64,000 nucleotides of DNA from Eledone cirrhosa (GCA_964016885.1 OZ024742.1:118092323-118156322), one strand, 5' to 3'. Shown: positions 23,239 to 33,341, numbered from the stretch's first letter. Notes: a model not told the origin generated them from the sequence alone. Program-made: numbers and translations.

Positions 23239-23566
23239 TTAAAACAATGAAATAAAAAATCAAGTCATTAGAAATATACTTCACTGCTTTACGATCGTTT
23301 CTAGGTGATGATAATACATCGTAACTATACTTCGATATCGATCTATGTAAGTTAGTTACAAAATATCATATAAAGAGAATATTTACTTACATGCATTACT
23401 GGTGATATGCATGTAAGTAAATATTCTCTTTATATGATATTTTGTAACTAACTTACATAGATCGATATCGAAGTATTGTTACGATGTATTATCATCACCT
23501 AGAAACGATCGTAAAGCAGTGAAGTATATTTCTAATGACTTGATTTTTTATTTCATTGTTTTAACT

Positions 23567-23632
<66 letters not shown>

Positions 23633-23850
23633 GTTGCGTTTGTGTGTGTGTATGTGCATGTGTGTATATATATATATAATTACGACCGACACTTGCAATC
23701 GACTATGGTTTGCTACCAGCATGTAATGCTTTCATTAATGAATATGATCTGATTTCAAATCCCGCCGAGGTTAACTTTGCCTTTCATCCTTACGGGGTCG
23801 ATAAAATAAAGTACCAGTAATGTACTGGTTAATTGCTGGCCTTGTGCCAG
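22985..23850. repeat. Large palindrome, ~420-bp arms
   Basis: Two SINE ends, two (CA/TA)n blocks and a unique core are arranged in mirror order. The inner ~165 bp of each arm (about 23232-23396 and 23409-23575) are near-identical reverse complements around the spacer TTACTGGTGATA. The right inner arm carries CCTAGAAACGATCGTAAAGC, the same 3' hammerhead half as at 27190-27209. A third, direct copy of the outer inner-arm part lies at 23866-23977. Confidence 0.93.
23735..23850 (+). mobile_element. Partial SINE, mirror of 22968-23090
   Basis: Plus-strand B box and core: TTCAAATCCCGCCGAGG, CTTTCATCCTTACGGGG, ending GCTGGCCTTGTGCC. Confidence 0.85.
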
Positions 23851-23865
23851 CAATTACCCAGTACA

Positions 23866-23977
23866 TAGATCGATATCGAAGTATAGTTACGATGTATTAT
23901 CATCACCTAGAAACGCTCGTAAAGCAGTTAAGTATATTTCTAATGACTTGATTTTTTATTTCATTGTTTTAACTTAT
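23866..23977 (+). repeat. Third copy of the hammerhead-associated tail
   Basis: Matches the right inner arm of the palimdrome at 23462-23570 almost base for base (ATCGATATCGAAGTAT..., CCTAGAAACGCTCGTAAAGC), here placed directly after a SINE end. Confidence 0.85.
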
Positions 23978-24104
23978 ATCATGACTCTGTTTTCCTTTGA
24001 ATGTTTTATTGTTTTCCGGGATTTATTTTAACCTACAACATTTTCAACAGATGGATTACATTGAGTTCTTCATGCAGACTAGACCCCACAACTTACCGTG
24101 GATA

Positions 24105-24250
<146 letters not shown>

Positions 24251-24297
24251 TAATAAAAACAATGAATAAAAACAAAGAACAAGTTCCTTATATTTAA

Positions 24298-24432
24298 AAA
24301 ATCATCATTTTACGATCGTTTCTAGGATATATATGTGTGTTGGTATGTATATCATCTATGTGAAAATTTTACAAACTATCAGAGGAAATATACATACCCT
24401 CACATATATATGCTGTTTTCAGAAATAATGAT
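24298..24432 (-). ncRNA. Hammerhead-ribozyme-like motif in left terminal repeat, core mutated
   Basis: Inverted copy of the motif at 27079-27214. Read on the minus strand it keeps the stem I strands, the long stem II and GAAACGATCGTA, but the core reads CTGAAAA instead of CTGAAGA (24416-24422). That replaces the conserved G8, so catalysis is not expected. Confidence 0.5.
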
Positions 24433-24470
24433 ATTTGTTTATTGAAAAAAACCAACAAAGATTTAATATA

Positions 24471-25175
24471 ATGGGTCTGTTTGGGAACAGGTTTTGAATT
24501 GGCCAATAGAAAAGTAGTAAGAGGTCAAGTTGATAGAATAGTAGTAGTAGAAATTTAATTTAGGAGTAGAGGAATGCAGACTTAAGATTTCAATGGAAAG
24601 AATACTTTGAATGAAAAGAATATTTTGGGGATGAAAAGAGGTCAAGCCTGTGAAAGGTACACGGTAAGTTGATGTTATTAAAGAATAATGCTAATGTTAA
24701 ATCCGAAGGAGAATACAATTTTAGGGTAAAGGTGTTAGTGAGAATACCAATCTTATTTAAAACACAAGGAATTTAGATCTATAGCAAGAAATGAAATTGA
24801 TTGATAGGTATACTTATAGGGATAAATTTATATTAATTCATATGGATGTGATAAATAAGAATTAGATGTTATTAAAGAATGTTGTTAAAAACGAAGGAAA
24901 ATAAAATTTTGGGATAAATGTATTAGTGAGAAATACCAATCTTATATAGACTACAAGGAATTTAGATTCATAACAGGAAATTAAAATAGCTTATATGTAT
25001 ACTTTTAGGTATTAATTTTAGGAAAAGAGAGCTGTAAGAGGGAAATAAAATTATGAAGTTCTTTGTAGTAAAGTACTAATTATAGGTTAACTAAATTAAA
25101 AAAACTAATTATAATAATATGTAAAATATAAGTGTAAGGTGTATATTAATTAGGTTTATAATATTTGAAAGTTCT
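24471..25175. repeat. Insert in the left inverted arm, with a ~197-bp tandem duplication
   Basis: About 24665-24830 and 24862-25020 are copies of one unit (GATGTTATTAAAGAAT..., TTAGTGAGAA(A)TACCAATCTTAT, ACAAGGAATTTAGAT). The block separates two pieces of the inverted arm that are contiguous in the right arm. Nature unknown. Confidence 0.75.
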
Positions 25176-25258
25176 CCTAATTCTATGATTGCAAGATATA
25201 ATTAATTCTTGTCGCTTATTTAATAGGATATCCTTAGATTTCATTATTTCAAATATTT

Positions 25259-27046
25259 CATTATTTCTAATATTAGAATTAAATCATCTGCTTCATTTCT
25301 ACAATTTGATATAGATGCTTATTATCCCTCTATATCACCCATACTGCTGAACAAAGCCTTGATATTTGCCAAAAATAGATCAAAATTAACTATGGATGAC
25401 ATTAATATTATCACACAAGCTAGACAAACACTACTGGAATTTCAGAAGGAATACTGGACCAGAAATACATATAGTAATCTATTCGACATTACTATGGGCT
25501 CTAGTGATTCTGCCCAAATTACCGATCTTGTGGGCCTCTTTCTTCTATTTAACATAAATTCTTCTTTTCCCCACCTTAAAGGTGGTTTATATCGTGATGA
25601 CTGTCTTCTTCTTTCCACTAACCTTAGCCTATCAGAAATATAAAAAAAAAAAAAATAACTTATTAGAACTTTCCTCAAAGACTATTATAGTCCCACTATT
25701 ACATTTGAAAACACTAGTAAAGTAGTTAATTTCCTAGATATAACTTTAGACTTATCTACGGGTGTCTACCAACCTTACCATAAATCTAACCAAAACTTAC
25801 ATTACATACATTCACAATCCAATCACCCTAGATCTATCCTTACAAACCTAGCATAAAATATCTCACTCAGAATCTCTAACCTTTCATCTAACCAGGATGT
25901 ATTCGATAAAAATGCGCCATTTTATAACGAAGCTTTAGCTAAAAGTGGCCACAAAAACAAATTAGTCTATATATCTTGCACCAATAATACTTCAAACATA
26001 CAACCCAATATTACCAACAAACACCAAATGAAAAACACACACCTAAATGCCACTCACACTACACCCAAAAATACCAACTTAAAACTTAATTTCTCTACCT
26101 CTTCTCACATAAAATATAACTTTCAAAAAACCATTCATCCTAATACTCCAATATACGTTAATAACATTACTAACAAAATTCATAATAATCAGACTAAAAC
26201 ACCTAAATCAGTTAATCTAACTAAACCTATATATAATAAATTCACTAATACTAACTCTTTTAGTAAACATCCTGATACATCGTATAAATATAAAAAATAA
26301 CATCGAAACCGTAATAGACGAGTTACTTGGTATAATGCTCCATTTAATCTACAAATCAAAAATAATATCCCTAAAAAATCTTTTTACTATCCTAGAGAAA
26401 AACTTCCCGCCAAACCATAAATACCATCAAATTTTAAATAGATCAACTGTCAAATTTTCCTACTCCACTACCAAAAATATACAACAAAATATAAGTGCGT
26501 ACAATGCATATAAATGTAAAAAAAAAACAAGAATATACCACCAATACATCAAACCAACCATAATACTAAAATAAACCGCAACAAACCACCATCTCCTTCA
26601 CATATAACAAGTCGAGTAAATTCCACACCAAATTTGTCTAATTCCCCTGATATAATATTCACAAATGGTTGTAACTGTAGAAACAAAAGAAATTGCCCAT
26701 TAAAGGGAAATTGTCTTATTAATAACATAGGACTCAACTTATTCATATATAGGAGCTACTTCTAACCAATTTAAAGTAAGATTTAATACCCACAAACATA
26801 GTTTTAAAAATGCCGCATTAGCTAATCCTTGGCTGAAACAATTAATAATTATAGAAAAAAGAATATCGATTACAACCTGAGTGTGCTCAAAAGGGCCACA
26901 CCTTATCAAAATAACAGATATGAGTGTAAATTATGCTCCCAGGAACTTTTTGAAATAATGAAATCTAAGGATATCCTATTAAATAAGCGACAAGAATTAA
27001 TTATGTCTTGCAATCATAGAATTAGGAGAACAGACCTATTATATTA
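25259..27046 (+). pseudogene. Reverse transcriptase plus GIY-YIG endonuclease of element F, degraded
   Basis: The first piece (to 25643) holds RT palm: FDIDAYYPSIS (motif A, about 25300-25335), ITMGSSDSAQITDLVGLF (motif B) and GLYRDDCLL (motif C with the DD pair). After an A-run and stops at 25641-25656 the frame resumes: FLDITLDLSTGVYQPYHKSN, SNHPRSIL. A further piece has the linker NGCNCRNKRNCPLKGNC (about 26660-26710), a cysteine-rich segment that precedes GIY-YIG domains in this family. The last piece (to 27046) is the nuclease C-terminus YECKLCSQELFEIM...LLNKRQELIMSCNHRIRR. Most of the GIY-YIG core itself is deleted near 26745-26830. Family call (Penelope-like) rests on RT + Cys linker + GIY-YIG order and is inference. 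Confidence 0.72.
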
Positions 27047-27078
27047 AATCCTTGTTGGTTTTTTTCAATAAACAAATA

Positions 27079-27214
27079 TCATTATTTCTGAAGACAGCAT
27101 ATATATGTGAGGGTATGTATATTTCTTCTGATAGTTTGTAAAGTTTTTACATAGATCTATATGATATACATACCAACACACATATATATCCTAGAAACGA
27201 TCGTAAAATGATGA
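27079..27214 (+). ncRNA. Hammerhead ribozyme candidate with extended stem II (element F 3' repeat)
   Basis: Core CTGAAGA at 27088-27094 and GAAA at 27194-27197. Stem I: 27079-27087 (TCATTATTT) with 27206-27214 (AAATGATGA), nine pairs with one G-T wobble. Stem III: ACGATCGT at 27197-27204, self-pairing, closed by A15.1-U16.1. Predicted cleavage follows A27205. Stem II is long: ATATATATGTG (27099-27109) pairs with CACATATATAT (27179-27189), then GTATGTATAT (27113-27122) with ATATACATAC (27164-27173). The pair next to the core (C95-A193) is a mismatch. Fits a type I hammerhead on paper; activity untested. Confidence 0.6.
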
Positions 27215-27401
27215 ATTTTTTAATATAAGGAACTTGTTCTTTGTTTTTATTCATTGTTTTTATTAATTTATCTTGACTCTGTTTTCCTGTCATCTTCATC
27301 GAAAATTTTTGAATGCATCTTCTCTTTTCATGATATTTGGATTACATTGAGTTCTTCATACGGATTGGACACTACCGTATATTTTGTTAGATTTATCTAC
27401 A

Positions 27402-27423
27402 TATATATATATATATATATAAT
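27402..27423. repeat. (TA)n bordering a palindrome
   Basis: Short TA run immediately left of the palindrome at 27424. Confidence 0.9.
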
Positions 27424-27528
27424 AAAGTTAAATAAAAAGTTAAATGATTAAAATTTAGCTTCGTTTATTACTGCCAGTAATAAACGAAGCTAAATTTTAA
27501 TCATTTGACTTTTTATTTAACTTTATTT
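27424..27528. repeat. Palindrome centred on a predicted hammerhead cleavage product end
   Basis: Two ~50-bp arms meet with a single central base at 27473 (ATTACTG C CAGTAAT). Each arm, read outward, starts CAGTAATAAACGAAGC, the sequence that begins at 28345 one base after the predicted cleavage site of the hammerhead at 28294-28348. It is bounded by (TA)n on the left; on the right TA returns at 27620. Confidence 0.9.
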
Positions 27529-27620
27529 TACACTACTCCGGAGTAACCAAACCAACCTGCGCACTTCGTCGAGTGCTCCAGCCTGCATACTGAGGTGTTG
27601 GTATACAACCAACATAAACT
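27529..27620. other. Unique spacer between palindromes
   Basis: About 90 bp, GC-richer (GCGCACTTCGTCGAGTGCTC), bounded by a palindrome and a TA run. No gene seen. Confidence 0.4.
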
Positions 27621-27646
27621 CAATATATATATATATATATATATAA
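27621..27646. repeat. (TA)n
   Basis: TA run left of the next palindrome. Confidence 0.9.
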
Positions 27647-27683
27647 AATTAGAATTGGCGCTCTGAAATAGCGATAAATATAT

Positions 27684-27922
27684 GAATGTATATATAGTGT
27701 ATTTTGCAATACACTGTATGCTATGCTTAATTAAAAGCATTTCGAAGACCTTATGCTTTAGAGTAGAGACAGTCTCACTTACTTTAAATTTTCAGCCTGT
27801 TTGCTGAAAATTTAAAGTAAGTGAGACTGTCACTATTCTAAAACAATTGCATAAGGTCTTCGAAATGCTTTTAATTAAGCATACAATGTATTGCAAAATA
27901 CACTATATATACATTCATATAT
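27684..27922. repeat. Palindrome with ~110-bp arms
   Basis: Near-perfect arms (about 27684-27797 and 27804-27922) around CCTGTT. Each arm starts GCTGAAAATTTAAAGTAAG. Reading outward it has CTTCGAAATGC...GCATACAATG, in which GAAA is followed by a six-pair stem (TGCTT/AAGCA plus closing A-U) and UA, as in a hammerhead stem III. The 5' core reads CTGAAAA rather than CTGANGA. Confidence 0.9.
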
Positions 27923-27930
27923 TTATATAC

Positions 27931-27934
<4 letters not shown>

Positions 27935-27961
<27 letters not shown>

Positions 27962-28112
27962 CATACATACATAACTATATACATACATACATACATACAT
28001 ACATACATACATACATACATACATACATACATACACACACACATACATACATACATACATACATACATACATACATACATACATACATACATACATACAT
28101 ACATACATACAT
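27935..28112. repeat. (TA)n then (ACAT)n microsatellite
   Basis: TA run to about 27960 followed by about 37 ACAT units with a short CACACA interruption. Confidence 0.95.
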
Positions 28113-28293
28113 AAATATGTTCTCACAACTGAAGGAGAGGGTGTCCTTTGACGCTGAAATTTGTTTGTTCGAATTCATATGATTCCAGTTCCTCAGAGAA
28201 ATAACAACCCAACCAGGAACTGGGCTTATCGGAGTATTGACGGAATTAAACACCTCAACAACATGTGTACCTGTCTCTACCACACCAATTCGG

Positions 28294-28348
28294 ACTGCCT
28301 GAAGAGGTCACAGCCAAAGATGGCTGTCACCGAAATATATATAGCAGT
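28294..28348 (+). ncRNA. Type I hammerhead ribozyme, complete fold
   Basis: Stem I: ACTGC (28294-28298) pairs with GCAGT (28344-28348). Core CTGAAGA (28299-28305). Stem II: GGTCACAGCCA (28306-28316) pairs with TGGCTGTCACC (28321-28331), 10 of 11 pairs with one C-C mismatch, loop AAGA. GAAA (28332-28335). Stem III is made of TA repeat: A335-U342 and T336-A341 around ATAT. Predicted cleavage after A28343 (UA, an allowed NUH). All conserved core positions (C3, U4, G5, A6, G8, A9, G12, A13, A14) are present. Hammerheads of this type are established in Penelope-like elements and their terminal repeats. The downstream tail (28344-28397) is shared with the palindrome at 27424-27528 and ends at (TA)n. 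Confidence 0.7.
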
Positions 28349-28389
28349 AATAAACGAAGCCAAATTTTAAATATTTTACTTATTTATTT

Positions 28390-28396
<7 letters not shown>

Positions 28397-28468
<72 letters not shown>
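28397..28468. repeat. (TA)n after the hammerhead tail
   Basis: Long pure TA run beginning where the ribozyme-linked tail ends. Confidence 0.95.
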
Positions 28469-28471
<3 letters not shown>

Positions 28472-28904
28472 GAAATCTGCAAATACTCCACCCTATACCT
28501 TCAGATTTATGCCTTTGATTATTGGAGCACTGGGGTATGTTAGTAACTGAACCCCCCCCCCCCCTACAAATCTTGAGAATCTAGGCTTCACAGGATCAGA
28601 AAGAACACAACTAGTTAGGAAATTACAAGTACAGTCCATTAATGGAACAATAAAAATATGTAAAAGATTCCAAAATATTTGCATCTAATAACTGCATATA
28701 CACGTGTACAGAAACAATAACGTCCATATCTACACATAACTGCATATCCACATCCACACATACAATAACATCCATATCTACACATGCATGCAGATATATC
28801 TACCTAGTTGATGTTGTGTAAATTCCAATGAAAGAGTCTTGTGTCTATGTTAGAAACCGACTCTCTCTCTATTGGCAAAAATTTGTGAAATTATAAAACC
28901 AGAA

Positions 28905-28990
28905 GAACGTACATACATACATACATACATACATACATACATACATACATACATACATACACATACATATACATACATACATATACATAC
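28905..28990. repeat. (ACAT)n microsatellite
   Basis: ACAT units with a few ACATAT interruptions. Confidence 0.9.
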
Positions 28991-29054
28991 TTATTATACT
29001 GTAGATGCGAGTGTGCCAAAGCCCTTCTTAAGTAAGACTGTACTTAAATAGAGA

Positions 29055-29104
29055 GTTTTCTCTCTCTCTCACACGTTTCTCACGCTCTCTCTCTCACCCT
29101 CTCA

Positions 29105-29154
<50 letters not shown>

Positions 29155-29165
29155 CCTCTCCCCCT
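29055..29165. repeat. (CT)n low-complexity tract
   Basis: CTCTCT run with minor interruptions. Confidence 0.9.
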
Positions 29166-29723
29166 CATTCATGCTTCCTGTACTTTCTCCAAGAGATATC
29201 TCCAACATATCTATCTTACCACCCGCTTGCATTTGGATTGAAGTATCCAGGGGGACATTAATTAAAGGTACGGTTATTTAAGTGAATACCTACACAAGAA
29301 ACAAGAAGGAAATATATTCACACGATTCCTTGGAGAATATGATAATTCTAAGGTCTTTGACATCTCATTCCGACTCTATAAGCTTTCTATTTTTCCTTCT
29401 TTTTATTATTATTTCGTTTGCAGAGGCTCCTCGTATAGTTATCTATTTCTCTTCCTTGCAATGTTTCTTTTATTTTCTTTATGTATTCAGTTTAATGGAG
29501 GGGAGTTTATGTTAGCCTTAGAATACCTTGATAAAAAGAATACCTTGAGAAGCAACCAATTTGCTAAATATATAAAACAGCTGTGCACATTTTTTTCTTA
29601 CAGACGTGGGAATAATAATTTCTCATTACTTCTTTCTTTCTCTCTATGTATGTATGTCTGTATCTGCTGCATACTCGAAAGATATACAAGGAGTGATTCT
29701 GATGGAAGGAACACGGAATAAAG

Positions 29724-29808
29724 ATGCACACACACACACACACACACACATACACACACACGCACCCACGCACGCACACACGCAGGCACACACACACACA
29801 CACACACT

Positions 29809-29861
<53 letters not shown>

Positions 29862-29930
29862 ACAGATATTCTCACAAAAGCAGGCACAGATACACCCACA
29901 AATACACACTCACAGACACACATAATCACC
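29724..29930. repeat. (CA)n compound microsatellite
   Basis: ACACAC with CGCACC-type interruptions; ORFs on both strands are its translation. Confidence 0.95.
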
Positions 29931-30114
29931 TATACACACGTGTGTGTGTTGGACCTTCGTCAGTTACAACAATGATTATATCAGTTGTTCTTATAACGAA
30001 TCAGGCTGCTCTGGGAACTAACATAGAAGTGGCTGAGCATTCCACAGACACGTTTACCCTTAATGTTTTTTTTTTTTCAGGGAGTTTCAGCATGATACAC
30101 TGTATGACAACGTT

Positions 30115-30250
30115 AGCCCTATAGATTACAAGTACAGCTCATTTTAACCAGCTGAGTAGACTGGAGCAATGTGAAATAAAGCGCTTTACTCAAAGACACA
30201 ATACACCGTGATTCGAACTCACGACGTTACAATCCGCGTGTGACTTAGTG
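30115..30250 (-). mobile_element. SINE of the second tRNA-head type
   Basis: Minus-strand copy: GTGATTCGAACTCACGACG is a B-box complement, and GCGCTTTACTCAAAGACAC is the inverted linker seen at 30960. Confidence 0.7.
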
Positions 30251-30280
30251 GTTACATACTAACTACTAAGTCACACGCTC
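30236..30280. repeat. Short perfect inverted repeat
   Basis: GCGTGTGACTTAGT and ACTAAGTCACACGC (14 bp, perfect) with a ~15-nt loop, at the head of the SINE, as if two heads met. Confidence 0.7.
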
Positions 30281-30296
30281 TCTTTCTCTCTTTCTC

Positions 30297-30327
<31 letters not shown>

Positions 30328-30330
30328 CAT
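30278..30330. repeat. (CT)n
   Basis: CTCTTT/CTCTCT run. Confidence 0.85.
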
Positions 30331-30564
30331 ACACAAGCACACGCCAGACATAAATAACTCCCCTCTTCTTGTATCTCGCTCCTACGAAGAATGTGAGGAA
30401 TAGGTAAAGAAATACGATTAAAAGGTTGAATGAAATATTAAGAGAAAGATATGAGGGCAGACGGAGAGAAGAATTTTATAAACCAGGGTTGTCGTAACTA
30501 TTCGAGCTGCAAGATATCTAGAATTATTGCATATATATATAGTCATATATACAAGCACATAATG

Positions 30565-30745
30565 ATTCCTTCTACCATTAGCACAAAGCCAGTAATATGG
30601 CTGAAGGGCAAACTAGAATATACTGTCTCAGTACTTGACTGGTACTTTAATTTTTGATCTCGGAATGATTTAAGTTAAAGACACGGTACATATGCTGGAA
30701 AGCATTTGTCCGACGCACTTAAAGCTTTGTCAATCCACTGCCCTC
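30565..30745 (-). mobile_element. Diverged core-type SINE
   Basis: TAGCACAAAGCCAGTAA, GTACTTGACTGGTACTTTA and GTCAATCCACTGCC mark the tail, core and head. Confidence 0.6.
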
Positions 30746-30884
30746 ATACAAGCACATAATAATACACGTTTCACGTTTATATGTATATAAGTGAATTACG
30801 AATAAAATATACTTGCACACTCACAGACACATCACATATACGCATACACATACAAATATACACACATTCATGCACATCTATGTG

Positions 30885-31105
30885 TTTCACAGGATGAGGC
30901 CTTGTGTTTAGGATGTCGGGCTCTCGATCATAGGAACGTGAGTTCGGTTGCATGACCGAGCTTTATCCTTGAACAAGGCACTTTATTTCACATTTCTTTA
31001 GTTCACTCAACTGAAAATGGGTACAAGCGGCAGTTGAGGATTAACCTTGTGACCAACTGGCGTCCTGTCTAGGATTCTCATTGGTTCAACGCCCATGAAA
31101 ACGGA
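30885..31105 (+). mobile_element. SINE of the second tRNA-head type
   Basis: Plus strand: head GGATGTCGGGCTCTCGATC, B-box-like GAGTTCGGTTGC, linker TCCTTGAACAAGGCACTTTA, body CCAACTGGCGTCCTGTC. Confidence 0.7.
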
Positions 31106-31267
31106 GTAAAATCTGGACTTCGTCCAAACCGTGAAAGCATGGAAAAACTCACATATGCATTACCTTGTTTTATTGTATATACTGGATTACAGTGTCCAAT
31201 ATGTTCCTTTTGGTATTGTAGTAGGTTGAGTAACGACACAACAACCTTCCCTCGTTGGCTCGATGTG

Positions 31268-31342
31268 AATCTGGTGGTTATTATTACCAGTAATGCACTG
31301 GGTAATTTGCTGGCCTTGTGCCTAACGTAGAAACAATTATTT
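31268..31342 (+). mobile_element. SINE tail fragment
   Basis: TTACCAGTAATGCACTGGG then TTGCTGGCCTTGTGCC. Confidence 0.7.
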
Positions 31343-31349
31343 AGCGCTA

Positions 31350-31515
31350 TCCGTGATTGAAATGGCTGAAGATCAAAGATATTCTAGCCGGGACGATCTC
31401 GTCTGTTATATAGTATAGAAACTACATTGTTCAAAAGATCCTGTATTAAGGGTGTTATTTAAACGAAATTTGGCTACTATTTCCAGCAGGTCAACTGACC
31501 CTGGATAATCTCCTT
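31350..31515 (+). repeat. Interspersed repeat related to 18540-18715
   Basis: Shares GATCTCGTCT, ATTTAAACGAAATTTGG and CTATTTCCAGCAGGTCAA. A piece of the same motif recurs near 34565 (TATCCAGCAGGTCG). Confidence 0.55.
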
Positions 31516-31654
31516 TCTACAACAGTGTTCAGCCAACATATATTAAAGTCACAGCAAGCAAACCGCAATACAAACTTTTTTATTTTTCAGTTTTCATTTC
31601 AATCGTTCAGAGAGACGTTAATGTAAGCGGCAATGTAGGGTAAGAGTCACTCAG

Positions 31655-31835
31655 AGAGGATGTGATAAGTCAAATGGCTGACGAACGGCTTTTTAAGCTC
31701 TAAGTTCAAATCTCTCAAACGCCAACTTTGTCTTTCGTCATTATGAGGTCGATAAAATTAAGTACATGTCAAATACTGGCCGATATAATCCACTTCCCCA
31801 AACTGCTGTCCTCGTGCCTAAATTAGATAACATTA
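31655..31835 (+). mobile_element. Diverged core-type SINE
   Basis: Plus strand: AAGTTCAAATCTC, AACTTTGTCTTTCGTCATTA, GTCGATAAAATTAAGTAC. Confidence 0.65.
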
Positions 31836-31837
31836 TA

Positions 31838-31940
31838 CGCGAGGTTAACTTTGCCTTTCATCCTTACGGGATCGATAAAATAAAGTACCAGTAATACACT
31901 GAATAATTGCTGACCTTGTGCCAAAAGAAAGTAGAAATAA
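31838..31940 (+). mobile_element. Core-type SINE, head-truncated
   Basis: Begins at GCGAGGTTAACTTTGCC and ends GACCTTGTGCCAAAAG. Confidence 0.8.
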
Positions 31941-31949
31941 TTATATGCA

Positions 31950-31967
31950 TATATGTATATATATATT

Positions 31968-32066
<99 letters not shown>

Positions 32067-32152
32067 GTGTGTGTGTGTGTGCATATATATATATATGTGT
32101 GTGTGTGTGTGCATATATATATATATATGTGTGTGTGTGTGTATGTATATAG
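31950..32152. repeat. (TA)n/(TG)n compound microsatellite
   Basis: TA run interrupted by three TGTGTG blocks. Confidence 0.95.
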
Positions 32153-32194
32153 TTAATAAATAAAAACCAAACAAACACAGGGATAATGCAAAAA

Positions 32195-32612
32195 GTGACT
32201 GGGTTTTTATTTTGTGTCTTTCCTTTGTTCTGTCCTACACTATCTTGTTTTTGTGTGTTATGTGTTGTGTGCTTAGTCTGTGCTTGCGTCACATCAGGAT
32301 GTGTGTGTGTTTTTATTTATTTATATGTTTAGAAAACATGAGTGGAATAGCAACATCACAACTAGTAATTAAGGACAAAACAACGATATGCAGACATACA
32401 CAAAAACTAAACTAACAAAACAAATCAGACACACACAGATAGAACAAACAACCAGCTACTGACAAGTAAATAAAAACATAAATAAATAAATAAAAACACA
32501 CACACACCCGGATGTAACGCCTGCACAAACTAAGCACACAACACAACACACAAAACAAGATGTTGTAGGACAGAACAAAGGAGAGACAGAAAATAAAGAG
32601 CCAGTCACTGAG
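32195..32612. repeat. Foldback repeat, ~125-bp arms, ~145-nt loop
   Basis: Left arm 32197-32325 (GTGACTGGG..., CTTTGTTCTGTCCTACA, GTTGTGTGCTTAGT) is the reverse complement of 32470-32612 (ACTAAGCACACAAC, TGTAGGACAGAACAAAG, CAGTCACTG) with scattered differences. Confidence 0.82.
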
Positions 32613-32762
32613 GAGGTCATAGAATGTGTGCCGAAAGAGCTTTGACAATATATAAACCATCCGGTTATAGAACCAACCAACCAACTGGAGATTTATAATA
32701 AATTGAAGTGAAAACCAACAGGTGCGTGTGTTATTATTGGCAGCATGACCCTCCCAAAGTAT

Positions 32763-32783
32763 AACAATATATATACACACACG

Positions 32784-32857
<74 letters not shown>
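32763..32857. repeat. (CA)n/(TA)n tract
   Basis: Bounds the ~200-bp unit that follows. Confidence 0.9.
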
Positions 32858-32859
<2 letters not shown>

Positions 32860-33052
32860 TGGAAGCTTAGTAAAATCGAAGCTTTGGCTGTAGCCAAGCA
32901 ATGTCGGCCTACAATAAGGAATGAGTAGCAAAGCACTCAATAAGGGTAGATCCTTAGAGTAGTAACATACGTTTAAATATCTTGACAAATTAAAAATTGC
33001 GGTAGGCAAAACCCAACCATACAATACCAAAACAACGAAAGAACTGATCAGG

Positions 33053-33113
<61 letters not shown>

Positions 33114-33340
33114 TACAGCATAGACGAAGCTCTAGTATATGGCTAAGCTAGCGTGTATGCTTATTTGGTTTGTAACTTTAGCACTCTTATGAGGTAAGAC
33201 CCCAGAGTATAACATTATGTTCAGACAGCTTAGCAAATTAGATATAGCAGTCGGCAGTCCGACCGCATCACTAGAGCAACGAAAATACAGGACCCAGGTA
33301 AAGATTTTTTACTGACCTGGACATAACGCTGAGGCTGGGT
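32858..33340 (+). repeat. Two diverged ~200-bp units separated by (TA)n
   Basis: Units at 32858-33050 and 33111-33340 share order and short blocks (GAAGCT, GTAGCAAAGCACTC against TTTAGCACTC, AGAGTA-TAACAT, GNCAAATTA, CGGNAGG). A (TA)n tract (33053-33110) lies between them and another follows at 33342. Identity unknown. Confidence 0.55.
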
Positions 33341-33341
33341 G

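Noticed and set aside
29564..30124. 121- and 172-codon ORFs around 29.7 kb
   Set aside because: Mostly translated (CA)n/(TG)n.
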